NCBI GenBank assembly: GCA_003254885.1
Contig: QANT01007432.1
Coordinates: 1 to 64,000, forward strand
Reading direction: 5' to 3'
Source: Purshia tridentata
Taxonomy: Eukaryota > Streptophyta > Magnoliopsida > Rosales > Rosaceae
Length of the DNA stretch: 64,000 nt
How positions within the stretch are numbered: position 1 is the stretch's first letter; the number at the start of each line of letters is the position of its first letter. This document shows, in pieces, positions 46,045-58,666 of the stretch. Under the pieces are notes generated by a model, which was not told where the DNA came from, did no database searches, and saw nothing but the letters and a program-made list of their open reading frames with translations. Position numbers and translations under genes: made by a program.

Positions 46045-47315
46045 TGTTGATTGTTTTCTTAGAGCAAAATTATTAATCATTTATTCCAACTCTAAGTTTA
46101 ACTCGTAAGTGCACGAATCGCAGAGTAGCAAGGAGTGCAAAGTACGAGGTCGATTCCACAGGGAATGGATATAGTACCAATAAACCAGCTCAACTTAACA
46201 AATTAGAAACACTAACACACACACACGGCAAGGGGGGTTTAGATAAGGTAGAAAAACACAAACACACACACACACACACACACAAACACACACATGCACA
46301 CACCCATTCATGGCATTGTGAAGCATCAAAATCCACCATCTAGCAACAGAAACAATGAGTATGGTAACTGCAATTTCAAAAGACTACGAACATAAAGTTT
46401 GACTACCAAAAGCTTTGGCTATTTCCTTTTGGCGTTATACCTTCCTTATGAATGTACTAAGAGCTTATCGGGCCTACCCTAGCAAGTTAACGTGCATGTT
46501 CCTAGATAAACTAGGGCAATCACCCATGCAAGAGTCATTAAGTTCCATGAAGATGTCAAACACATAGACCACCTTTCCAACCAAATGTACACAGTGCTAA
46601 TCATATGAATTCTATTATCACAACCATTGCTTAAGTGGCTACTTGTCACTTCTAAACTTGTCATCCTTTCGAGCTTATTCAATTTTATAACAATCACTAG
46701 ATGCTTCATCCCCAAGGTAGCTAGTCTTAAAAGAATCTACAACTAGTGCCATTCTAACAGATAATAGGATTTTATGCAACTACCATCATCATAAACTACA
46801 AGAACCATAAACAAAACATTGATCACATGCTAGAGGCTTCATCATAAACTCAACAATGCATGAAAGTAATTAAGACATGACCATGAAATCAAAAGGATAA
46901 AATAAATATATAAATTGCATATCCATGTTCACAATCTCAATTAATAACTAAGAATAACTTGAAAGCATGAAAAAGGAAGAAGAAGATAACAAGAAGGTCA
47001 CTCCAATGGCAAGACCGTGTGCGTTAGGCTAGAGATGCCTCCTTGTATTTGGCACTCTAAGAAAAACAGCACTACCTCTTGGCTTGGCAACTTGCGGCAC
47101 TACCCTCTCTTTCTCTCTTAAAGCCTACAAGAATATCAAAGTTAGGTATGAACAAGTGTAAAAGAAATAAACAAAATAAAACAAAAGAAGAAAAATAAGA
47201 AAAACTCAAGGAAGAGGCAGCGGCTAGGCTTGGGAAAAGCCTAGGAACTTGTGACTAGGGCTAGGGCAACAAGCTAGGAAGCTTGCGCCCAAGCCCTAAG
47301 GCTTCACCCTTTTGG

Positions 47316-47356
<41 letters not shown>

Positions 47357-48337
47357 AAGATGTGTAGAAAATAAGGTCTGATCTGATGTGTGATGTCAAA
47401 TAATGAGGAGAGGAGGTCTTTATATAGTGGTAAGGAGGTGGAGATTCCTTGGCTTGCAAGGAAAGGGTTTAATTGCACTCCAAGAATGGGCCTTGGGCTG
47501 TTTTGGGCGAGTAGACTTTTTCTGGTCGCGGAACTGCTGCGCTGTCTTTACTAAAATGCCCATATCTTGAGCTAGGAGTGTCGGAATCGAGTTCCGTAAA
47601 ATTCCCTGCGAAGCTAACATCTGTATCTTTCCAACGATATATGGCTTGACATCTGATTCGATCTAAAGAAATACAGAATTACTGTGGAAATTGCTGCTCA
47701 TATTTCTAGGGTTTTGACTTCCTTGCAAGTTAAGGACTCCTTAAGATCTTTGACTGAGTCTTCCAAGATTCTCCTTCCAAACTAGGATTCCAGTATTGGG
47801 AAAGTCTTCTAATGCAAGTAATAGGTGCATGGGCTCTTGAATGTGGACTTGGACTTGGCCCAATCTTCTCTTGCTTGCTTGTCTTGTCTTGAGGCCCAAC
47901 AAATTGTAGAAGCTTCTAGAACCTTTGACTTTGACCCCACATTTCCTAATCCCACTAGGAAACCTTATCCAATTAGGATTTCACTTTTACCATCATGTCC
48001 AACTAGGGTTAGGTTTTCCCAGTCCAACTAGGATTAGGTTTTCCTAGTCCAACTAGGATTTCTCATTTCTGGCCTTGGACGTTGATGGTTTTCCTGGTTT
48101 GGCTAGGATTCCTTATTTGAGTAGGATTTCCGCTTTCCTAGTTCCATCAGGATTTCTTCAGTTTTCCTAGTTTGATCAGGAATTGTTCAATTTTGGCTCT
48201 TTTGGCTTCTTTCTTCATCTATGCTTCATTTGACCTACAAAACACAAAACTAAACCAAAAGACACAAAAATATCGAGTTCTTGCACTCTAAGTAAGTGGG
48301 TTAGTATCCAAAAATAGTGTAAATTGAGCACTCAACA
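46045..48337. mobile_element. 2.3-kb TG...CA insertion, possible solo LTR
   Basis: Ends TGTTGATTG and CACTCAACA, a short inverted repeat, flanked by TTGAC (46040-46044) and TTAAC (48338-48342), a 5-bp duplication with one change. Near the left end GTGCACGAATCGCAGAG and GGTCGATTCCACAGGGAA resemble LTR sequences of the Tat/Ogre/Athila group as I recall them. No protein is visible. It includes a CA repeat (about 46254-46304), a CT repeat (about 47319-47355) and degenerate CCAACTAGGATT repeats (47940-48185). Confidence 0.65.
47319..47355. repeat. CT microsatellite
   Basis: Uninterrupted CT dinucleotide run. It creates an artificial Arg-Glu frame on the opposite strand. Confidence 0.95.
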
Positions 48338-49801
48338 TTAACTTTTGGTTCTAGTAAGATTTTAATGTTGACCTTGGGTCCGTTAGGAAGGCTTCGTGCT
48401 CACGGGTTCGTCAACACGCGGCATGGGTTGTTTAGAGCCACGGTTAGAAAGTTAGGAACGTGTTAAGGGACCCAAAAGTTGACTTTTTAAATTACCTAAA
48501 TTTCACAGTTGACTATGACATGGTTACGTAGCGCTCGACTTCACGAGTCCATAGACACGTAGCATGCGTTATTTGGAGTTACGGTTTGAGAAATACGGAG
48601 GTTCAAAGTGAGGGGCAAACTTGTAATTATGATGAAATGGCATTTAAAAATTCCAGAAATTTTTGGAATCTCCTCTCCCTTTATTTCTCTTTCCTCTCCC
48701 CTCCCCACGCGCAAATAGCCCCCAGCCCAGCCCGTTCTCCCCTTCTCCTCTCACCTGCGCGCGACGCCAACCTACTTCCGGCCAGCCTCTGACCAAACTC
48801 AGCCACCAGTAGCCTTCCTCAGCCTCCTCTCACACCGCCCAGCTAGCCCCTCACCCCGTAGACCCTCTCTCTCCCTTCCTCTCACCTGCGTGCGACTGGA
48901 GCTCTAAGCTCCGGCCACTTCCAGCGTTGCCAGGCGACGGGAACTAGCAGGAAAGCTTCCCCAGCCGCCGGCCGTCCTTCCCCGAGCTCCCACACGTAGG
49001 AAATCACGTCAGAAAACACCCAGCCCGCCGCCACTTTGTTCGTCTATTCTGGTTGCTTCTAGCCTTTGTTTGCCTTGATTTTAGGTGGGTTTTCTTCCTC
49101 TTTTCATGGTCTTCCTTTCATCCTTTGGTTTGGTAGTTTAATTTGGAGAGTTTGCATAGAATTGAATTTTGGGGATTAGAGGCTATTTTTGGGTTTAGCT
49201 TGGGTCTTTGGAATTGAATCAAATTGTGGGACATTTTGGGTAAATTCCATCTTTATGAACCTTCAATTGAAGTCTAGTTTAAGAAATTTCAAGGAAATTG
49301 AAAGTTGGAAATTTGGGGCTTATGCCCATTTCGGACATTTTGGAAATTTAAGGTGTTCGTGGAGATTTAATTGCAATTGGGAGTGATTTTCACCCATAGG
49401 AACGATTTATTGAGGTTTAGAATAATTAATTTGAAGAAAATCGGAGAAATGGTGAGTTTGGGGCGAAATTGGGCACTTATTGGTCGTCAAAACAACACAC
49501 GGATGACCCTCGGCCAAGTTAGGTAGAATGGAGGTTAATTGGAAAATTTACCGGATAAAAATAAGCTACTGGCATTGGATTTTGAGTTAAGAAAGAAATT
49601 AAGTTGGGTTATAGTGTGAAATTTGAATTGTGGAGCGAAAGGCCTAGAACTCTAATTTTCAGTTATTAAATTGAATAGTATTCTAACGCTTTGTCATTCT
49701 CGTGTTAGGCGACACTCCCGAGACCCGAGACGATCCAATCGGAGACCAAAGCTAGGCTATCTTTGTGAGTGGACTTCGTTTCCTAAACTTTGTTTATGAA
49801 T
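48338..49801 (+). mobile_element. Second family-A LTR, piece 2
   Basis: Resumes at TTAACTTTTGGTTC and follows the A LTR through its C-rich leader (48690-49070) and the GTGGGTTTTC block to GTGAGTGGACTTCG and TATGAAT, where a B LTR is inserted. Confidence 0.8.
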
Positions 49802-52742
49802 TGTCACGCCCCAACCCTTGGGCACGTGAACAACTGTTGAAACTGAAAGCTGTTCCTGAAACTGTGGGCCCTTTTCTGAAAACTGTGAGCCATGAATATA
49901 AAATAATTTACTGAAACCACTGTAAATTACAAAAGCACGTTTATAAAAGCAAGTTGTAAAACTTTTACATGAAAATCAAACTGTAAAATCAAGACTCTGA
50001 AGAGCTGCTGGTCACACTGCCTCATCTTCTCTCCACTGTCTCCTCAGCCTGCTTAACCTGCAAAACCAAACCCTGCACCCCACCACAGGTGCACCAGGTT
50101 TACACACAAACCCGGTAAGCTCTCTAGAGCTCGTATGAGTGAAAATTAACTGGAAACCTCAAATTAATAAATCAGTAAAATAATCAAATCACAATCCTCA
50201 ACCTAATCACCAAATCCTCTAGACCAATCAAATCTACTAAAGCCCATAATACTCATATATCTTCAAATAACAGAATTAAACCCTTAGCACCAAAGATAAA
50301 GAATTTCTAACTTCACAACTTTTCAACCTCAACTGAACCTTTCACTATCCTCAAATAGATTTCTTAAGTTACACCTTAAGCTCAAACTTAGAAACCAACT
50401 AACTTTCCCAATAACTTAGAATCAACCCTCATTTAAACCCTTGATCTCAAATAACCTCTATTACTCAAACCACGGTAACCGATTCTCGCCTAATCCTTTA
50501 AATTCAACAGTTCTCAACACCTCACTGTCACGCTTTGAGATTCCCAGCTTTAAAGCGTTTCATAAAATTCACGAAAGAGAAAATAATTACCGATTTTAAA
50601 TCCGCTTTAAAAACTCTTAGAAATCAATAAATCTGATCAAAGTCCCAAATTATAAAACAAGAATTGAAATTTTATAATAAAAAACAAACTGTAAACTGAC
50701 AAGATAAGTAAAACCATCACCCAATCCACATCCAGCTAACCTGCCGTACATGCGCAGGGCCCATAACCTGCCATGCGCATGCAGGGCCAATAGCCTGTCG
50801 TACATGCGCAGGGCTCACAACCTGCCGTACGCATGCAGGGCTCACAACCTGCCGTACGCATGCAGGGCCAATAATCCTGCCGTACATGCGCAGAGCCGGA
50901 GTCTGTCATACACATGTAGGGCCAACAAACTGCCGTACGTGCACGCAGGGCCACCCCCAAAGGGCAAGACATCCTGACACATGGCCCAAAGCCTATGTGT
51001 GTGCCGTGATGGGTCGCAAAGACCTTATGCAATCTGAGAAGCTGAACGAGTACCAATTGGGTGCTCTGAAAACAGTACCAATCCGAAAAGGATATTTCCA
51101 TTTCAAATCACCGAAAACGAGGTTCAAAACCTTTTTTGATATGACGAGAAAATAAATCAAAACTCGAACTTAAAATTAAATCCTTTCTTAAAGAACCAAC
51201 GTTACCAAAAACTGTTAAGTAAAATCAAATCTTTAACTTTATCCAAGAATAAACTGAATTCTCAAAATCAGTTCCCAAAACCAACATTCACACTAAATCA
51301 CCTTAAAAAGCACTAACCTTAAACCCCGGGAATCCCAATCCTAACCAAAAGTCTCCACCTGGACTCATTAATCCTCAACCATAACCACTGATCCTTACTT
51401 AAAATCCAACTAGTCCTCAATTTCCCAAAATAACCTTAAAACTGTTGGGATTTCCAATCCTAATTTCGTACCCCTCTTAACTAGTAACCAGCAACCAATC
51501 AAACAAGCACACAAAGCAAGCAAGTAACCAACTAAACTGAGAATTAAATGATCTTAGGTTCACTCACCGTGACCACGCGAAAAGAGTAAACTGCCCTTCG
51601 TGGCTTCTTTGCTCAGATTCTAAAATCCGGCAGCATAACGGCATCGGAAATACAATTCCCGAGCCAAGCGTACCTTCTAAGACCAGACAACCAAGCAACA
51701 AAGGCAAAGTTCACAACCGGTCCTTTAACCAACTGAAACGGGCGGGAACCACCACGCACGGTGGCTGCCCGGCCCTCGAAAAACACACGGAAGGTCAAGG
51801 AGCTCACCCAAACTCACCCAGAGGCTCGGGTGGTTGGCCCGAGGCCAAAAACCAAGGAACGGGTCGCTGGCGCCACCACACACAGTGGGACCACGGCAGT
51901 CAACGGGTAGTCAACGGCACTCAACTGCACAAAACTGAAACTCAAGTTTAGTTAAAACGAACTACACAGGCACGTAGAGTATGTGGAGGGGACCAAAACT
52001 CAAACCTGGGTAGAAGCTCAAAAGTGGCCGGAAAAGGAGGAAAATTGGCCGGAAAGCCACCGGCCTCCTTAGCTTCGATCCGCTGCCAACGGCGGTCCAA
52101 CAGTTCAATCGAACCCACCAACACGCTGGGCTCGATGAGAGGAAGAGATCTGGGCAGGTGGGAGGTCACGTCGTCGCCGGAATCGTCGCGATCGCCGCCG
52201 TGACTCTGACTGTGCGCAACCTGGAGCTCGAGTTCTGGGCTATTTCACGGGAAGCCGCCACCACCGGAAGGAAGAGGGAGGAGGCGCGAGCACGGGAAGC
52301 CAAGAACCAGGCCAGCTCGCCGCCGGACGCGCCCCCACGCGCCGGCGGAAGCTTTGGCTGGGAGAGAGAGTCGCGAGAGGGAGAGAACCTTCGGGAGAGA
52401 GGATAGAGAAAACTGTGTGATTTTCTGGGTTTTTGTGCCCTTTTTAAAAACTAACTTTCCAAAATTACAAACTTGCCCCTCTCTTCACACGTCCGTAACT
52501 TCCAAACCGTAGCTCCGTTTGACGCGTGCTACATGCCTATGAACTCGTGAGGACGAGACCTTTCCAACGAACCCAAAGTCAACGCAAAAAGTCCTCCCGA
52601 ACAAAAAGTCAACTTTTTGCCCAACTGTAAAAGTCAAACTTTAAAATTCAAAAACCTCCAAAACATTTTACCTCCCAAATTAAAATCCCGAAAACTTTTT
52701 GAAAGCTTTTCAAAATCACTTTGGAAGGTACGGGGTGTTACA
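49802..52742 (-). mobile_element. Family-B LTR, minus strand, carrying an A-type insert
   Basis: Left end TGTCACGCCCCAACC, right end GGGGTGTTACA, flanked by TGAAT (49797-49801 and 52743-52747). At 2941 bp it is about 1 kb longer than LTR-B. The excess is a family-A-like segment at about 50526-51300. Confidence 0.85.
50526..51300 (-). repeat. A-type LTR segment within LTR-B, with 8-unit 27-bp block
   Basis: TTTGAGATTCCCAGCTTTAA parallels bases 336-360 of the window. Eight ~27-bp CCTGCCGTACATGCGCAGGG-type units span about 50739-50965, and the degenerate stem-loop lies near 50970-51010. The exact right boundary is unclear. Confidence 0.65.
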
Positions 52743-52842
52743 TGAATTCTTTATGAATTTCATGATTTAATTCGTATTTATATTTTGAGTTTTAATTGAG
52801 TTTTATTAATTGAGAAATATTATTTGGTTCTTGAACATGTTA
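52743..52842 (+). mobile_element. Second family-A LTR, piece 3
   Basis: Resumes after TGAAT with AT-rich LTR sequence and is cut by the next B fragment near 52843. Confidence 0.6.
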
Positions 52843-54148
52843 AAATCCAACTAATCCTCAATTTTTCAAAATAACCTCAAACCCTTCAGGATCCCCCATC
52901 CCAATCCGTACCCAACTAACTGACAACCAAACACACAAGTAACAACAAGGTAGCACACAAATCAACCAAATAACTGAACCTAATTCACTCACCGTGACCA
53001 CGCGAAAAGACTAAACTGCCCTTCGTGGCTCCTTTGCTTGGATTCTAAAATCCGGCAGCATAACGGCATCAGAAATACAATTCCCGAGCCAAGCGTACCT
53101 GTTAAGACCAGACAACCAACCAAAACAAGCAAGTTTCACAACCAAGCCAACAATCACAGAAACGGGTGGGAACCACCACGCACGGTGGCTGCCCGACCCT
53201 CAGAAAACACACGAAAGGTCAAGAAGCTCACCCAAACTCACCCACAGGTTTGGGCGATTGGCCCGAGGCCACAAACCAAGGAAACGGTCGCTAGAACCAC
53301 CACACGCAGCGGGGCCCACGGTGGTCAACAGCGGTCAACTGCACAAAAACCCAAAACCTTAAGCAGCAAAAACAGGCTACACAGCCACGTAGAGGAGATC
53401 GAGAGGATCAAAACTCAAACCTGGGTCGACGGCCAAAAGTGGCCGAAAAAGGAGGAAAATTGGCTGGAAAGCCGCCGGCCTCCCTAGCTTCGATCCGCCG
53501 CCCACGACGGTCCAACGGCGAAATCAAACCCACCAACACGCTGGGCTCGACGAGTAGAGAAGATCTGGGCAGGTGGGAGGTCGCGTCGTCACCGGAATCG
53601 TCGAGATCGCCGCCGTGACGCCGACTGTGCACACACGATTCTTCTCTTTCTGGGCTGTTTCACGGGGAGCCACCACTACAGGAAGGAAGAGGGGACGGAG
53701 GTGAGCACGGCGAGCCAAAGATCGACTCCAGCCGCCGCCGGACGTGCCGCCATGCGCCGGCGAAAGCTCCGGCTGAAAGTGAGGCTCGCGAGGAAGAGAG
53801 AGAACGTGCGGGAGAGAGGAGAGAGAAAACTGAGGGGTTTTCTGGGGTTCTGTGCCTTTTTAAAAACCAACTATTCAAAATTACAAACTTGCCCCTTTCT
53901 TCACACGTCCGTAACTTCCAAACCGTAGCTCCGTTTAACGCGTGCTTCGTGTCTACGAACTCGTGAGGACGAGACCTTCCTCAAGGTCAACGCAAAAACC
54001 TTGCTCGAACTCAAAGTCAACTTTTGCCCCCAAGTTAAAAAGTCAAACTTAAAATTTGAAAAACGCCAAAACGTTTTACCTTTCCAGTAAAATCCCGAAA
54101 ACCTTTAAAAACTTTTCAAAACCACTTTAGAAGGTACGGGGTGTTACA
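52843..54148 (-). mobile_element. Family-B LTR fragment, minus strand
   Basis: About 1.3 kb comprising the 5' two thirds of LTR-B on the minus strand, ending GGTACGGGGTGTTACA at 54148. The 3' part, including the double hairpin, is missing. Confidence 0.8.
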
Positions 54149-54431
54149 TGAAGGCATTCCATGACAAACAAATTTTGAGAAAAACTTTTGTGTCTAATTA
54201 AAAAGTCCTTTTGTATAATTGTCATTTGTATCTTTTTCCTAGAAAATTGAAGTCTCGTTGGATTGGTCTCTTCTCTGCCCGAACTTGTTTTCTCCCCATA
54301 GCAATTGCAATTGAGAATCCAAAAAATAGTGATGTTTTAAAGTTAATGGTCAAAAAATAAAACCATTTCTTGAATTCCCAAATTCTAATGTTGAGGAGGT
54401 CTTGCTTTGTGACCCTGTTTATCATAATTGA
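54149..54431 (+). pseudogene. pol: Integrase C-terminal fragment, Athila-like Ty3/gypsy
   Basis: One frame reads KAFHDKQILRKTFVSN, TAA, KVLLYNCHLYLFPRKLKSRW, IGLFSARTCF and IAIENPKNSDV. After a one-base loss in a T run near 54335 it continues FKVNGQKIKPFLEFPNSN and DPVYHN before a TGA at 54429. KLKSRWIGLF matches the GPY/F module that follows the integrase core of the Athila/Tat lineage. It belongs to a different element from chromovirus A and carries no LTR of its own here. Confidence 0.7.
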
Positions 54432-54502
54432 TGTTTTTCTTCTTTTGCATAGGATTTTACTTTAGTGTTGTTGTTATTTTATTTTGTTATGAACTGATGG
54501 GA

Positions 54503-54744
54503 TGACAAGACCCTCCCCGAATTCCACCCTGGAACTCGGAGTGGTTCTGCGGGAATCCAATATCAAGGAAAATCCTACCGAAAATTCGGCAGAATCTCCC
54601 TTAAAATTGGACTAACCCTTACTTAGAAAACCTGTAAAACGCACTTCTAAAACAGCTCCTCTACCACAAGCAAGGGTCTCCGACTCGAAATTAAAATAAA
54701 AAGAGACCAAGGTAACGTTTACTACTAAAAGTGTTATATACATC
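54503..54744 (-). mobile_element. A-type LTR 3' end fragment, minus strand
   Basis: Left end TGACAAGACCCTCCCCG followed by CCTGGAACTCGGAGTGG, the reverse complement of the last ~240 bp of LTR-A. It is cut by CACTA-2 at 54745. Confidence 0.8.
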
Positions 54745-55019
54745 CACTACTACAAAAATGTTCATATATATCAGTTTTAGACACAATCGATATTATAATA
54801 TTAAGTTTTTAAAAACTGATATCTTTATCATTTTATATATCTGTTTATATATTTGGGTTTTCTATTTTGATATCTTAAATATCTAATTTTATTTTATATA
54901 TTGGTTTACAAATTAAGATGTTTTATTCCGATATTTTAAATTTTTAAATTTCATCAATTATATTTTAAAACTTATATCTAAATCAATATAAGGGAAAAAA
55001 GGTTGTTCACTAACTTAAG

Positions 55020-58000
55020 TTTTTTTTTATCCCCATCACAGCCTACAATCTCACTCTCAGACCCCCCTTCCCCCCGAGCTTGATCTCTCTCTTTCTCTCT
55101 ATTTCCTTTCTCTTCCGCATCGCGCCTCCTCACCAATCGAACTACCAGTTCGGCGGCGATGGCCGGTAAGACCACCGGCCGTCTCTTCCTTTCTCCTTTT
55201 CCTCTCCCTTCCCAAACTTAACCCAAGCAGAGCCGAAGGTCTACTAGTACCCACAGCTTGCAAAAAGCGAACGAGACAAAGAAAGAGAGAAGTCTAAGAA
55301 GTCGCAAAGAGAGAGGGAGAGAGGATAGCTTGATCTGGAGGATGTTACGAGATCGAGATCGAGCCAGAGAAGCCTTCGCAATACCACCACCTAGCCTTCG
55401 CGATTTTAGGTATTTAATGAGATTGTTTTATTATTTTTAATTTTTAATTTGAAGTTTACATTTTGGATTTATGGTTTCAACTTCAAAGATTTTGTTTGGG
55501 TTTTGTTTTTCAGGTTAGGGTTTTGAATAGATGGATTTGTTTTAGGATTTCGAATATTAGAATGTGGGATTTGGTTTCGAAATTTTGAACTGGGTCTGGG
55601 TTAATTTGTAGCTTCTTGAGCTGGGTATAAACTCAACTGCTCAGATAGGAGAACCGATTTAGTTAGAAATCTCAGCTGTTATGAGAATGGCAGTGAACAG
55701 GGGTTTTTTTATTTTTTATTTTTTTTGGTACTATTCTTCGTCGTTTTTGGTTGGTTGGGTTCATTTCGAATCTCAATCTGCTGTGCAGAGATAGAATGAT
55801 CGATACTTGTAAAAGAGGGGCATGAAGATGGTGCCTTCCATGCTAAAGGCGACTTCAAGAAGAACAAGCAAGGTTCACTCTTTGCTGTCTTTCACTCTAT
55901 GAATTGGATGAATTTAATTTAACTGTGTTTTTAATATTGGAGTTTCTTCAAGCTTCATTTCTATTTTCTGTTTGTTTTCTGAGAATGTATCTAAAGTTAG
56001 AAAATTTCTATGCTTTACTAGAGTCCCTAGAATAGCTGATAAATTCTCTTGCAGCTTGGGTTTATTAGATTTGGAGTGTGTTTCAAATATATATGACAAT
56101 ACATGCTTCACACTTATATATCTAGTGTAGACTTGTTGATATGTCATGGTTATGTGAAATTGTTTCTTTGTTTTGCTATTTTATGTTCATTTTTTAATGT
56201 CCCAAGGTCTTGTTGGTTTAGAATCAAGAAAAGTTGTTTTGTGTAGGACTTGTGTGTTTTGAATGTGCTTATCTCCTTTCTTGTGCTGAACCAACCATTT
56301 AATGAGTGTACTTTCGCTGTGCTCGGTGTTGTCTACCTTGTTTACAAAATTTAAGGTGCTCAAAATAAATTTAATTGTGTAGGGTTTAGATGGGATAGCT
56401 TTTCAATTTTTTGGTTACATATAGTTAAATAAAAAAATTGTTGTACATACATGATTTGGACTAGTATTATACAGGAATTGAATTTTACTAATATTTTTAT
56501 CAGTTTGGGTTCAAACTTTAATTAGTTTGAGATGCTCTAGAATAATTAGATCAAGGATTAGGAGAAAATGTAACTGAGAAGAAGTAATTAATGTTTTGTA
56601 ACAGAATTGGAGTTCTTATCAACTAATGTAGGAAGCAAATCGAAGCCATGCACCAAGTTTTTCAGTCTTTGTAATTAGGACAGTCTTTATAACCCGTATA
56701 CTAAATTTTTTATTACGTAAGTAACTAATGGGTCCGTGCCAGCAATTTAGTAATGTTATGAGAATCGGAAAAAACTAAATTTTGACACTAGTGCTTATAT
56801 ATATAGAAAGGCATCTACTTATATTGAATGTTTTACATTTAAGAGAAGGATGGAGATACTATTACAGAATGTTCTAGTCAGCGATACATAGGACTATCAG
56901 CGATACATAGGACTATGGGTTATGGTGTGTTAGTGACTGTTGAAGTGGCTCAGTAATTAACCTTCACAATTTTAAAGAATGAATTTCTAGGTATGAGATT
57001 TCAATTGTGTGTGCTTCATTGCTTTGACTTATTATTCAGTGTTCAATTCTCACTTTCCTTCTCAATTTTATAGTTTCTTCAATAGATACTAAGTGTTGAT
57101 TTTCCCCGACAAACTTCTTGTATTGTGTTCTAGATTTCATTTGAAAGGAGAGTAGCTTCTAACAGTGGGCAACTTATAATCCAAGAGGAGGCAGATACGA
57201 GTTTGAGTAAGCTATTTTGAGTCTTTTGATTAGTAGTATATATCAGGGAATGTGGGGGGATGTGTGATGAAATCTAAGATGGCTGGGTGATAGCTTTATG
57301 ATCTTTTATAAATCAGAGTTTGGAACACACTTATAAACTTCCTGCTATGTATAAGGGTTGAAGTTAAATATATACACTTATAAATCAGCTTTATGATCGT
57401 ATGCTATATTTCCATGACTACTAGAAACAAAATTAATATGTCAACTTAACAAATCTCTGGTTCCAATTATGTAAGAGATGAATAAGTATGCAATATGTCT
57501 TATTCCCTTTATTTATCATATAGAAGTAGCTTTCAAGTTTTTCTGCATCTTGGAGTTCAGGATGTCTAAGTTTTGTATTATGCATTGATCCGTGTTTGTC
57601 ACTTTTGTCTTAGGTTGTTATCTTTAGAGGTCAGAAAGCCGATAAAGTGCATGTCATCCTACAACCTAAAGAATTGGAAGCTATGGAGAATGTTTTGCCT
57701 ACAAAGTAAGTGAAAAAAAATAAAAAAAAGAATTTTTTTTTTACCCATTTTCTTAGAAGCAGAAAATATATATTCACCATTCCTTGGACAATTTCTAACA
57801 CTTGTGTTGGACAGACTGATGCCTGCACTGTACTTTAATTATTACCAAATTTGCAAACTTTAGAACCTTCATTCATTTTAAATTCTAGTGGTTTTTCTGC
57901 ATTTGGGACCTTATTAATTTACTACCTTTGAGTCTATTTCATTGTCCATTACTTCTACCTTGCTCAATATTACTGCAAAAGTTGATATGATAACTAGTTG

Positions 58001-58567
58001 GTCCTTGAAAAACATAGGTTATCAATGAAACTCTTAGACTGGGAAATGTTGCACTTGCATGGCTTATTAAGCTTTGAAAAAAAACATTAGTAAATGGTTG
58101 TTAGGACTAACAATACTAGCAGGTTGGACGATTATATATGGTTGTCACCAAATTTCTAGCTATTTTGAATCATTCATTGCTCTAAGGTAGTTTACTGCCC
58201 TTTGAATAATAGCATTGATGAAATTGAGTTAACATGTACCTTTATAGTCTTAATTAATATTGCAACGGATTTAGACCACTTTGAGTTACTGAAATGAACC
58301 TACAAGAATTTTGGGACGATAATTGAGATGTATGCTAGCTGTTTGATTTATTATTGGGATAATAAGTAAGATGGCTAGCTGCTGTTTGATTTTTTAAAGG
58401 GATGATAATTGGCAGGAAATTGTGAGCTGCATGGCTGCTGTTTAATTTTTATTGAGTTGATAATTTAGATGGCTGATGTTAATGGATCAATAATTGGCAA
58501 GATATTGGTATGATACAATTGATATGCATATATGGCTACTTTAAATAATTTTTTTTTGAGTTTTCAG
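55020..58567 (+). other. CACTA-2 interior, leader-like and exon-like blocks
   Basis: A pyrimidine-rich leader-like stretch (55020-55440) is followed by AT-rich intron-like DNA. Possible exon remnants are 57134-57208 (ISFERRVASNSGQLIIQEEA) and 57614-57706 (VVIFRGQKADKVHVILQPKE), both next to plausible splice signals. Their phases do not join cleanly and I recognise no domain. They may be upstream parts of the ULP1-bearing gene or captured sequence. Confidence 0.35.
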
Positions 58568-58666
58568 TGGAGCAAATCAAGTAACAAGTGTTGCAGCTAC
58601 ACACAAAACCAGATTGATGAGGTTCGAGTGAAGTGGGAAGACTTTGTTAACTTGAAGTATGTGTAG
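58568..58666 (+). pseudogene. Last exon of ULP1-bearing CACTA gene (CACTA-2)
   Basis: Preceded by TTTTCAG, 99 bp, starting in phase 0 and reading WSKSSNKCCSYTQNQIDEVR, then VKWEDFVNLKYV before TAG. Length, phase and QIDEVRV.W.DFVNL match the CACTA-1 exon at 10737-10835. No catalytic exons survive here. Confidence 0.65.

Noticed and set aside
47296-47478. 60-codon frame with Arg-Glu repeats
   Set aside because: Produced by the CT microsatellite at 47319-47355.
50739-50965. 27-bp repeats as a CRISPR array
   Set aside because: Units are directly adjacent and palindromic, without spacers, and sit inside an LTR.
57631-57828. 65-codon minus-strand frame in CACTA-2
   Set aside because: Low-complexity Phe-rich translation of a T/A-rich stretch, with no support.
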